Made by a program: the position numbers and the translations under genes. DNA of 64,000 nucleotides from Laspinema olomoucense D3b (GTDB lineage Bacteria; Cyanobacteriota; Cyanobacteriia; Cyanobacteriales; Laspinemataceae): NCBI RefSeq assembly GCF_025370785.1, contig NZ_JAMXFA010000002.1:241870-305869 (forward strand), given 5' to 3'. Under the pieces are notes generated by a model. That model was given only the letters and a program-made list of their open reading frames with translations. It searched no databases and was not told the origin of the DNA. The number at the start of each line of letters is the position of its first letter. The first letter of the stretch is position 1. Positions 52,701 through 60,586 of this stretch are shown in pieces.

Positions 52701-55469
52701 TGGGGACAACGTAGCGATCGCGAGAACTTCCTAGAAGTCAAACTCGACAAAGATAGCTACAAACCCGGTGAGATTGCCACCGCCTTAATCCAGTCTCCCT
52801 ACCCCGAAGCAGAACTCTACTTTGCCGTTGTGCGAGACAAACCCTTGTATCAAACTATCACCAAAGTGAATGGCGCTGCACCCCAAATCCAGTTTAAAGT
52901 CACCCCCGAAATGCTGCCAAATGCGGCAGTAGAAGCGGTTTTAGTCCGCCAAGGACCGCCCTTAGACCAAGTGGAACCAGCCAACTTGGAAGATTTGGTT
53001 AAAATCGGCTTTGCACCCTTTAAAACCGACTTAGGGGAGAAATATCTCACCGTCCAAGTTACCCCCACCCAAGCAACCGTGCAACCCGGTGCCCAGGAAA
53101 CGGTCCAACTGCAAGTCACCGACAGGCAAAACCGTCCCGTCCAAGGCCAATTAACAGTTATGGTGGTGAATGAGGGTGTTTTACAACTCACGGGATATCG
53201 TCCGCCCAACTTAGTGGATACAGTGTATGCGGAACAACCAATTTCCACAAGCTGGAGTGATAACCGCTTCAATGTTGTGCTATCTCCCTTGAGTTCTCCT
53301 GTGCAAAAAGGCTGGGGATATGGAGGCGGATTTTCTGCCGGTTCAGGAAGTACCCGAATCCGCACTGAGTTTAAACCCTTGGCCTATTACAATGGGTCTG
53401 TGATGAGCGATCGCAACGGACGTGCGACCATTAACTTTAAACTGCCCGATGATTTAACCACCTGGCGAGTTATGGCCGTTGCCACCACCACGGATATGCG
53501 CTTTGGAAATGGAGAAAATACCTTTATCTCCAGTAAACCCCTGATGGCCACTCCCCTGTTACCGCAATTTGTGCGACCAGGCGATCGCTTTTCAGGCGGC
53601 CTTGCTCTCACTAATACCACAGAAGAAAAAGGCCGCTTACAAATCCAAGGGTCCGTGAGTGAGAATCTGAATTTTGCCGACAAAACCGCAACCACTCAGA
53701 CCTTCCAAACCGAGGCTGCATCAGGAACCCGCGCCTATCGCTTCGATATGCAAGCCTCCACCCTCGGCGAAGGAACCGTGCGCTTTGTCAGTCAATTAAA
53801 CCGCGAGGGAGATGCCTTCGAGGTTCCCCTATCCGTGAGACAGCTTCCTGTAAGTGAGAGCGTTATTGAGACCGGAACCACGGAAAACCGGGTTAATATT
53901 CCCCTGAGTATAGACAACAACGTGCTACCCAATGTCGGAGGATTGCAAATCGACCTAGCATCCAGCCTCATCCCCGAAATTACGGCCCCAGCGCGAGAGA
54001 CATTATTCGAGGATAGCTTACCCTTTTTAGAACCGGCAGCCTCACAACTGGCCGTTGCTGCTAACCTGCAAATTCTCGGACAAAAGTACCGGCAAGCATT
54101 AGGAGAATTTAACCCACCGGAACAAGCCGCGATCGCTCTCGATCGCCTCCAAAAACTGCAGCAACCCGATGGCGGATTTGCTACCTATCCCGGACAAACC
54201 CAGTCCGACCCGTTCCTCACCGCTTATGCTGCCGAAAGTTTATCCCAAGGGAAAACAGCAGGATTTGCCGTGGATGAACCAATGCTCTCACGTCTGCGCG
54301 GATACTTACAAAAAACCCTCGCCAACCCGGGACAATACTCCTATTGCGACAGTCAATCCTGTAAAAACCGCGTCCGTCTCGGTGCATTAATGGCCCTCGC
54401 GGAACTGGGAGAACGGCGTAATGACTTTCTGGCGGATATATATGCCCAACGGAATGACTTAGATGCCGTCGCCCAAACCAAACTAGCGCGATATTTAGAA
54501 CAATTCCCAGAATGGCGAACGGAAGCGCAGTCCCTCTCTAACCAGCTATTTGAAACGGTGGCTGAAACTGGGCGATCGGCTACCGTCAACCTCCCCCAAG
54601 GATGGGGATGGTTAAGTTCCCCCACCACCGCACAAGCACAAACCCTGCGCTTAGCGATCGCCCGGTCCGCGAACCCAACTATCCGCGATCGCCTCCTCCA
54701 AGGGTTACTCAACCAACGCCGGGAAGGAACCTGGGAAAATAGCTACGCCAACGCCGAAGCACTTTCTGCCTTAGTCGCCTATAGCAACAGTCAACCCACC
54801 CCCCCCAACTTCACCGCCACCGCCAACCTAGGCGGCAATACCCTAGAGTCGATGCAGTTCCAAGGGTATGACAATACCCGGCGATTTATCCAAGTGGCAA
54901 TGGATAGCGTCCCCAAAGGAAAGAGTAATCTCACTTTAAATAAAACCGGAAATGGTACATTGCACTACCTCGTGGAATACGGATACCGATTACCCGGAAA
55001 TCAGCCGGGACGGTATAACGGATTGCGAGTGCAACGGAACATCAGTCCGGTAGGAGGTGACAAGGCGATCGCCCAATTTGGATTAGCCAAACCGGATAAA
55101 AACCTCGTCGTTGCTGCCGGACAAGTGTTTGATATCGGGTTAGAAATCATCAGCGATCGGCCCGTCGATCATGTTGTGATTACCGACCCGCTACCCGCAG
55201 GATTTGAAGCCGTGGATACCAGCTTCCAGACAGCCACCTTCGCCGTCAAATCCGCACAAAGTAGCTGGGAAATTGGCTATCAGAACCTCTACAGCGATCG
55301 CATCGTCGCCTATGCCGATCGCCTGAAACCGGGAGTTTACACCCTGCATTATTTAGTGCGATCGGTGACCCCCGGTATCTACGAATGGCCCGGGGCTAAT
55401 GTTCATCTACAATATGCCCCCGAAGAATTCGGGCGATCGGCCTCCTCTAGTTTGGAAGTGAAAGAGTAA
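49737..55469 (+). CDS. Bacterial alpha-2-macroglobulin-family lipoprotein lacking the thioester motif
   Basis: This 1910-aa envelope protein starts at the ATG at 49737 (five bases after GGTGAT). It has a lipoprotein signal peptide (FILGLLLSFTIAAC, lipobox Cys about 23). A series of macroglobulin beta domains follows (for example RGTIFSDRQLYKPGETAEF and VEVKLDKDSYKPGEIATALI), then an A2M core (FKLPDDLTTWRVMAVATTTDMRFG). The alpha/alpha toroid (AALDRLQKLQQPDGGFATYPG...) and a C-terminal receptor-like domain end the protein. Where thioester-containing homologues read GCLEQ, this one reads PFLEP, so the covalent trap is absent. Bacterial A2Ms protect the periplasm from foreign proteases and often pair with PBP1c; here the upstream neighbour is PBP2. 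A clear terminator follows. Confidence 0.92.
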   Translation: MRLIRRTWTWFILGLLLSFTIAACNFFQTASPIKQLPAVAPLATPQLPNWIEEISPTGEAEPLAQIYIRFKDPVIPLESLDSPEQTAKLSQFQITPELPGQFRFLTPRMVGFQPDEALPKATRIQITLKAGLADLNNHQLSQDLAWTFNTEPIKLTNLPTSDPPDQYAEPQWIDLKQPLEFTSNVPLNLNSVKQHVKLVPVGSSEGVSLQVAALESEDALTANSALAFDPSLRTWDYQITPQRDLEKGTAYRVEFSPGLEPARGNLVSDRPFNSEVKTYEALQFQEMELQGKPEMGFAYGRFVNGAPQLKFNNWIDPASVENQITLNPPPKSEPPLIQTYPDSNLINLNPWALEPATQYAITIGADVKDKYGQTLGKPITLNYQTGDLAAEIWAPSDLNIFPTSKDLELTISAVNLPDSAYKAAYRIVEPRDLVFTDSAYPRGNETDLLPDPSNWQSFPISSPPKNQTATVAIPLRERLGRTTGMLAYGIRGRTNSYQENGQQKWSEPTYYGMVQFTNLGVFAQWFPDTGLVKVNHLSDGAAVSGAKVDIYQSQTDATTRSPQTPCATGTTNATGLFVLNSQQVQRCNQGAEEPPQLLAIARQNQDWAYTRIWQYSGTYGYGIDGGWNPGRPLSRGTIFSDRQLYKPGETAEFTAVAYYLENGDLIQDKNAAYTVTLRDPEGNETALKTQNTNEFGTFSLEVPIGSDRPLGYYSIVAKSNNDVEIKGEFRIADFKPPNFQVQLNLDKTYALSNEKIQAKAESDYLFGSPVAGGSAKYYVTRSPEEFTPPGWQEFTFGRQWFWPEEQPEIPSEVLQQTATLDNSGSHTLTLTIDRDLPYPMTYRIDAEVTDISNLSVANSQTLTALPSDKLIGVKTNFVADAGKPFSIEAIVTDPSGTAVNGETLRVELQKMNYSSVTQVVAGSRTPRYQVEYETIATETVKTATTPKTVSLTPPEAGSYRIRVNLANAKTDATATDVQIWATGTEGVSWGQRSDRENFLEVKLDKDSYKPGEIATALIQSPYPEAELYFAVVRDKPLYQTITKVNGAAPQIQFKVTPEMLPNAAVEAVLVRQGPPLDQVEPANLEDLVKIGFAPFKTDLGEKYLTVQVTPTQATVQPGAQETVQLQVTDRQNRPVQGQLTVMVVNEGVLQLTGYRPPNLVDTVYAEQPISTSWSDNRFNVVLSPLSSPVQKGWGYGGGFSAGSGSTRIRTEFKPLAYYNGSVMSDRNGRATINFKLPDDLTTWRVMAVATTTDMRFGNGENTFISSKPLMATPLLPQFVRPGDRFSGGLALTNTTEEKGRLQIQGSVSENLNFADKTATTQTFQTEAASGTRAYRFDMQASTLGEGTVRFVSQLNREGDAFEVPLSVRQLPVSESVIETGTTENRVNIPLSIDNNVLPNVGGLQIDLASSLIPEITAPARETLFEDSLPFLEPAASQLAVAANLQILGQKYRQALGEFNPPEQAAIALDRLQKLQQPDGGFATYPGQTQSDPFLTAYAAESLSQGKTAGFAVDEPMLSRLRGYLQKTLANPGQYSYCDSQSCKNRVRLGALMALAELGERRNDFLADIYAQRNDLDAVAQTKLARYLEQFPEWRTEAQSLSNQLFETVAETGRSATVNLPQGWGWLSSPTTAQAQTLRLAIARSANPTIRDRLLQGLLNQRREGTWENSYANAEALSALVAYSNSQPTPPNFTATANLGGNTLESMQFQGYDNTRRFIQVAMDSVPKGKSNLTLNKTGNGTLHYLVEYGYRLPGNQPGRYNGLRVQRNISPVGGDKAIAQFGLAKPDKNLVVAAGQVFDIGLEIISDRPVDHVVITDPLPAGFEAVDTSFQTATFAVKSAQSSWEIGYQNLYSDRIVAYADRLKPGVYTLHYLVRSVTPGIYEWPGANVHLQYAPEEFGRSASSSLEVKE

Positions 55470-55474
55470 CCCCT

Positions 55475-55510
55475 AAAAACCAGCGGGAATTCAAACCCCC
55501 GCTGGTTTTT
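55475..55510 (+). terminator. Rho-independent terminator after the macroglobulin gene
   Basis: AAAAACCAGCGGG (55475-55487) pairs perfectly with 55498-55510 and ends in five T. It lies six bases after the stop codon. The A-run on the other side allows weak bidirectional action. Confidence 0.85.
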
Positions 55511-55586
55511 ACCCCCGGTTTTTGCTAGGATAGTTCTAACCCTATAGGGCGTTATTCCTGTACTTTTTTTTATCCCTAAACTAGCC

Positions 55587-56204
55587 ATGATTGCTGTCAA
55601 ATCGGATCATCATATCAGTCCCGAAGAATACCTAGAACGCGAACGGCATAGCCCCATCAAACATGAGTATCTTGATGGTGACGTTTACGCAATGGCCGGA
55701 ACCAGTACCAATCATAATATTATTAGTGGCAATCTTTATATTTTCTTGCGTAACGCGCTGCAAAACTCTGGCTGTCGTACCTACTTCGCCGACATCAAAG
55801 TAAGGATTGATGAAGGCAAACGCTTTTTTTACCCTGATGTACTGGTCAATTGCGACCCCACTGATAACCGGAATCTTGCCCATGTAGACACCCCAAAAGT
55901 CATCATCGAAGTGTTATCCGAATCCACCGAATCCTTTGACCGAGGTAAAAAATTCCAATATTATCGGAAGCTTTCGAGTTTACAAGATTATATCCTGGTC
56001 AGTTCTCAGGATTATGTAGTAGAAATATTTCACCGAATTGAAGGCGATCGCTGGGTGTTAGAAACCTATCAAGGATTATCGCAGGTTGCCCGAATTGAAA
56101 GCCTCGACCTCAACATTCCCCTGGCTGAAATCTACGCCACCCTAAACTTGACCCCCGTAGAAAATCCTGCCTCTGAAGAAGAAGAAAAAAAACCAGGCTT
56201 CTAA
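55587..56204 (+). CDS. Uma2-family (DUF820) endonuclease-like protein
   Basis: This 205-aa protein shows the Uma2 pattern so abundant in cyanobacteria: [58 protein letters not shown] and [27 protein letters not shown]. The PD-(D/E)xK-type acidic residues are the YPDV Asp and IEVLS Glu, with the Lys in GKKFQYY. The fold predicts a nuclease; the biological role of the family is unknown. The length is normal. Confidence 0.92.
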   Translation: MIAVKSDHHISPEEYLERERHSPIKHEYLDGDVYAMAGTSTNHNIISGNLYIFLRNALQNSGCRTYFADIKVRIDEGKRFFYPDVLVNCDPTDNRNLAHVDTPKVIIEVLSESTESFDRGKKFQYYRKLSSLQDYILVSSQDYVVEIFHRIEGDRWVLETYQGLSQVARIESLDLNIPLAEIYATLNLTPVENPASEEEEKKPGF

Positions 56205-56389
56205 TATCAAGTCCGGGGGATTAACCTAAAAAAACAGTTCTTCCTCTTCTTCCCCATCCGGGCAAAGGATGGGGGTTGAGGGGTGAGGTCAGTAGGGGTG
56301 AGCCAGTAAACATGATGTAAGACAATGCACTCCCCTGGCCTCTCCATTCATCGCCCCAGAAACCCTGTTTAAGGGAATTTTAGAGAACT

Positions 56390-59305
56390 TTAATCGATCG
56401 CACTGATCACTTCCGGTTGCGCCGCTTTTCTCACAGTTTTAACCGGGATTTCAATGATGAATTGCGCCCCTTCTCCCGGGTCCGAAGTACAATACAACCG
56501 CCCGCCATGTTTTTCTACCACAATTTGATAACAAATCGACAATCCTAAACCCGTTCCTTCGCCCACAGCTTTGGTGGTAAAAAAGGGGTCAAACAGGCGG
56601 TGTTGGATGTTTTCGGGGATTCCGGGCCCATTATCGGCGATCGTAATTCTCACCCAGTGCGAATCCAAGGCAGCGGTGTGAATTTTAATCCTGGGGGGCT
56701 GGACATCTCCCTGATCAGGAGTCAGGATAGCGGCTTGAGCCCGCTCATGAAGCGCATCGATCGCATTACTGATAATATTCATGAACACCTGGTTTAGCTG
56801 ACTGGCGAAACATTCAACTTCCGGCAAATCACTATACTGCTCGATGATTTGAATGCGTGGATATTGAGCTTTGCCCTTGAGCCGGTTTTGCAAAATTAAT
56901 AAGGTACTTTCAATCCCCTCATGAATATTAACTTTTTTCATGTCGGCTTCATCCATCCTTGAGAAATTCCTCAAAGTTAAAACAATTTGCCGAATCCGCT
57001 CGGCCCCTATTTTCATCGAAGCAATCATCTTGGGCAAATCTTCCGCCAAAAAATTAAGATCCATCTCTTCAATGAACGCCTCAATCTCTGGGTTTTGCTC
57101 AGGATAATAGTCTTGATAAAGACGAATTAATGCCAATAGATCCGTGGCATATTCGTTAATATAGGTTAAATTGCCATAGATAAAGTTGACCGGATTATTA
57201 ATTTCATGGGCCACCCCAGCCACCAGTTGCCCCAGGCTGGACATTTTTTCCGTTTGAATCAGTTGGGACTGGGTGTGTTTGAGTTCCGATAAAGCGGTTT
57301 CCAGTTGATGCGCTTGTCGGGTAGCGGTGGCGGTGAGTTCTTCTTGGCGGGCAAATGCGGCTTTTAATTCCGCTTCGGCCTGTTTGCGTGGGGTGATATC
57401 TCGTAAAATCACGACATACTCGATTTGATCCCAATTGGTCCGAGAAGAAAGGGAGACTTCTACGGTTTTTTGGGCAAATGATTCTGCTGAAGATTGAGCC
57501 TCTGGGAAGGAGAGCGCCCTGGGGTTGACAACCTGCTCACAACGGGGATGCCAAAACTGGGGAGCATCCCTGAGTCCGGGTAAGAGTTGGGCCATCTTCA
57601 CCCCGACTAAAGCTTGAGCCGAGACCCCAAATAGCTCACAAGCAGCAGGATTCGCCCGGGCGATCGCCCCATGCTTATCAATCACCATAATCGGATCGAG
57701 GGCCACCTTAAATAAGTGTTCCGTGGCTTCTTGGGCTTCCACAATTGAGGCAATTTGCGGCAAACTGGTCCAACAGGCGATCGCCACCCCGACTAAAGCA
57801 ATACTCAGTAACAACAACACATATAGCTCACTGGCGACGGCTAAACCACTTTGATCAATCGCGGTTCGGACCACCCAGCCCACTGTTAACGCCCCACAGA
57901 TTAAAAAGAGTAAAACACCGACTTGTAAAACATCAAAATTTTGGAACTGTCCGGAACGGCGAGGGCGATAGAGCGCTAACCACCACTCCACGCGAAATAA
58001 GCGAACAGAACGGCGTCGGATTAGCCCATCAACCCCGAGAATTGTGAGGGGGAGTAACAATCCCATCAGCCAATGGTGCCACCCCCAGGCGAGTCCGCCC
58101 ACTACCATCACGAAACTTTCCACAATCAGGAAAAGCAAAGACCAGCGGGGCCATTTGACCTCTGGGCGATCGCGGTTGAGCCATAAACTCAAATGCACCG
58201 CCATCATCGACGAGAGATATCCCGTACCCGTCACCATCACCACATGAGCCACATCCCCCCCCAGCAGGCAAATTAAACTTAAGATAAAAGTGAACAATAA
58301 CCCCGGTCCAAACACCCCCCGAGAGGACACGACCCCAAATACCGGGGCTATATACCCGTCCACAGCTAACTGATACAAAACCCGTGGGGAGTTAGAAATA
58401 GCCGTGGTTGAACTGAGCAAACATCCGGCGGAGAGGAGGAACGTCACCACTGTGGAAGCTGCTGATCCCCAAAAGGGTTGCGCCCCTGCGACTAAATGCA
58501 AAAATGTATTATTCTCTAAACTTGGGTCACCGGCTAAACGCATCAAAATCCATGAGCCACCCACATAGACAATCGGTAATAAAACCGCCGCAAAAGATAA
58601 GGTTTTAAGGGTGCTTCTCGGCTGCCGACTATCGGCGACAAAAGACGAGGCAGTTTCACAGCCATAGGCGGCATAAACTGCTACAAAAAACCACTTGGCC
58701 CATTCGACCAGGTTAAACTGGCCCCAATCCGTCGGTAAAATGCCCGGACTGACTGGCGCAAAGGTGAGCCAACCCAAGCCTTGCAAGCCAAAGGTGACTA
58801 AAAACCCCAGCGCCGGGATGATGAAACACAAGTGCAAGATGCCTAATGTGCGGGTGCCACTAAATGCGACAATATAGGGAATGACAGTAAATCCCAGCCG
58901 GAGCAGATTTTCGGGCAAGTCCAGACCGACCGGGTTTAAATTGGCAATCACCAAGTCGGAGAGAATGAGCGCATTCATGGGCGGTACGGAAACCCATCCC
59001 AGCCAATATCCGATCGCGCCATAACGCGCGGCGATGGGATATTTGGCCAACAGTCTGGCTGCATAATTGGGGGTTCCACCGGACATATCGGTCCAGCGCC
59101 TCCCCAAGTGTTGGACTTGGAAGTTCAGTAAAATGCCAATAATCGCCGCAGGAATCCAAACAAAAATGGCTTGCACTCCCAAAGCTGCATTCATCGCTGG
59201 TGCGGGTCCCAGCCATAATAAGAGTCCGCTTAAGCCAAAACCCCAAGTTTCTAAAAAACTTAAACTGCGTTTGAGTCGAACCAAGGGCAATGTTTGGGTT
59301 TCCAT
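56390..59305 (-). CDS. Amino-acid-permease-like transporter fused to a PAS-histidine kinase
   Basis: This 971-aa protein combines two normally separate proteins. Residues 1-about 430 form an APC-superfamily permease (LSFLETWGFGLSGLLLW, FFVAVYAAYGCETASSFVADSRQP; about 12 helices). Two further membrane segments (VGVLLFLICGALTVGWV, YVLLLLSIALVGVAIACW) lead to a PAS domain (about 545-660), a coiled coil (about 665-690) and a HisKA domain with His700 in LVAGVAHEINNPVNFI. The HATPase domain follows (IISNAIDAL, DNGPGIPENI, GTGLGLSICYQI). The design parallels CbrA, a known transporter-kinase of another family, where transport or substrate binding tunes kinase output. I chose the ATG at 59305 because it opens into the permease; an upstream ATG at 59383 adds 26 residues. 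No response regulator is adjacent. Confidence 0.93.
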   Translation of the reverse strand: METQTLPLVRLKRSLSFLETWGFGLSGLLLWLGPAPAMNAALGVQAIFVWIPAAIIGILLNFQVQHLGRRWTDMSGGTPNYAARLLAKYPIAARYGAIGYWLGWVSVPPMNALILSDLVIANLNPVGLDLPENLLRLGFTVIPYIVAFSGTRTLGILHLCFIIPALGFLVTFGLQGLGWLTFAPVSPGILPTDWGQFNLVEWAKWFFVAVYAAYGCETASSFVADSRQPRSTLKTLSFAAVLLPIVYVGGSWILMRLAGDPSLENNTFLHLVAGAQPFWGSAASTVVTFLLSAGCLLSSTTAISNSPRVLYQLAVDGYIAPVFGVVSSRGVFGPGLLFTFILSLICLLGGDVAHVVMVTGTGYLSSMMAVHLSLWLNRDRPEVKWPRWSLLFLIVESFVMVVGGLAWGWHHWLMGLLLPLTILGVDGLIRRRSVRLFRVEWWLALYRPRRSGQFQNFDVLQVGVLLFLICGALTVGWVVRTAIDQSGLAVASELYVLLLLSIALVGVAIACWTSLPQIASIVEAQEATEHLFKVALDPIMVIDKHGAIARANPAACELFGVSAQALVGVKMAQLLPGLRDAPQFWHPRCEQVVNPRALSFPEAQSSAESFAQKTVEVSLSSRTNWDQIEYVVILRDITPRKQAEAELKAAFARQEELTATATRQAHQLETALSELKHTQSQLIQTEKMSSLGQLVAGVAHEINNPVNFIYGNLTYINEYATDLLALIRLYQDYYPEQNPEIEAFIEEMDLNFLAEDLPKMIASMKIGAERIRQIVLTLRNFSRMDEADMKKVNIHEGIESTLLILQNRLKGKAQYPRIQIIEQYSDLPEVECFASQLNQVFMNIISNAIDALHERAQAAILTPDQGDVQPPRIKIHTAALDSHWVRITIADNGPGIPENIQHRLFDPFFTTKAVGEGTGLGLSICYQIVVEKHGGRLYCTSDPGEGAQFIIEIPVKTVRKAAQPEVISAID

Positions 59306-59406
59306 GTAAAAAGTGTCAATTTTGATAAATATCGGATCACGATAAGCGATCGTCCTATGTCTTTTCGCGATACCAAATCTCATATTTTAAGTGCTTCAGG
59401 CTGTAA

Positions 59407-59589
59407 ATGAGCAACTCTGCTTGCTACGGCCTGATTAAGCGGCCCTTTTGGGGCGATCGCCTCCATCCGTTTATGCTTGCCTTGCTACTGAGTTTGGGTT
59501 CGGCGGTGGTGGCGGGGTGGGTTGCTAAAGGGTTAATTGAGTGGGGTCGCCCAGGGCGATCGCACTCAAATCAAGGCTCAAAAAACTAA
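59407..59589 (+). CDS. Small single-span membrane protein (tentative)
   Basis: This 60-aa frame encodes a hydrophobic helix (FMLALLLSLGSAVVAGWVA) between a basic lead and a hydrophilic tail. It begins 101 bases from the divergent transporter-kinase start. It could be a real small membrane protein, but it has no recognised family and no strong ribosome site, so chance is possible. Confidence 0.4.
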   Translation: MSNSACYGLIKRPFWGDRLHPFMLALLLSLGSAVVAGWVAKGLIEWGRPGRSHSNQGSKN

Positions 59590-59985
59590 GTCACTCAACC
59601 TAAGTATCCCCCAATAGCTTAAATTTTCAATGACTCGTTCCCCAAATAAATGGAGTCAGAACCGACAATTCTCATCCCCTAGAGCTGAAATAACCGCCAA
59701 TCGTCAAGATTGTATGTATAAAATTATATACCCCCCTTAAAATTCCCGCCTCCAAAAACACTAAATCTGTTTTACTCAGTCTAGATAGCGTCTTTTAACT
59801 CCTAGGGTACAGACCCATCGAGTTTCGGTAAAGGTAAACCCCATAAGCGCCAGTTCTCCCCACCCCCAAATCACACCCCCTCCGTGAAAATCAGTGAAAT
59901 CAGTGGTTAAAATCACACCCCCTCCCTATTGCCATCTGTCCCCAAGAAGCGTAAAATAGAGAGTTCTGACCGAACAGGAACCATT
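59590..59985. other. Gene-free region upstream of rplI
   Basis: These 396 bases hold no supported gene. They include AT-rich stretches near 59715-59735 and an imperfect direct repeat (AATCACACCCCCTCCGTGAA / AATCACACCCCCTCCCTATT, starting at about 59869 and 59910). The rplI promoter presumably lies here. Confidence 0.45.
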
Positions 59986-60444
59986 ATGAGCAAACGAGTC
60001 CAAGTCGTACTAAGTCAAGATGTTAAAAAGCTGGGTAGATCCGGCGACCTCGTAGAAGTGGCCCCCGGTTATGCCCGGAACTACCTGCTACCCCAAGGCT
60101 TCGCCGTTCGTACCACCCCCGGTATTCTCCGTCAAGTGGAACGCCGCAGAGAACTAGAACGGCAGCGTCTGTTGGAAGAAAAACAACAGGCACAATCCCG
60201 CAAAACGGCCCTGGAAACCATTGGACGCTTTACCATCTCCAAATCTGTTGGGGAAGGGGATGCGATTTTCGGGACGGTTACCGATCGCGAAGTGGCGGAA
60301 GTCATCCAAGCTGCTACTAACGAAGAAATCGATCGCCGTGGGATTACCCTGCCTGCCATTAGCAAGACTGGGTTCTATAAAGCACAAATCAAATTACACC
60401 CCGAGGTTACCGCTGAAGTCGAAATTCAAGTGGTTGCGGGCTAA
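59986..60444 (+). CDS. rplI: 50S ribosomal protein L9
   Basis: This 152-aa protein shows the L9 signature: [35 protein letters not shown] in the N-terminal rRNA-binding domain, the long connecting helix ([20 protein letters not shown]), and the C-terminal domain ([17 protein letters not shown]). I chose the ATG at 59986, preceded by AGGAA, over an upstream frame extension. L9 binds 23S rRNA and bridges neighbouring ribosomes. It lies 142 bases upstream of dnaB on the same strand, the rplI-dnaB order common in bacteria. Confidence 0.97.
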   Translation: MSKRVQVVLSQDVKKLGRSGDLVEVAPGYARNYLLPQGFAVRTTPGILRQVERRRELERQRLLEEKQQAQSRKTALETIGRFTISKSVGEGDAIFGTVTDREVAEVIQAATNEEIDRRGITLPAISKTGFYKAQIKLHPEVTAEVEIQVVAG

Positions 60445-60586
60445 AAATCGGCGAGTCTCCCAGGCGGAATTTCTGTCATGCCTGGGTCAAAACCGTCTTG
60501 AGATTTGTACAATAGAAAAGACGCGATTTATTTCTAACCCAAGTAAATCGCGTCCAGTGCATCCAGACGAAAGCTGAGTACAAATC

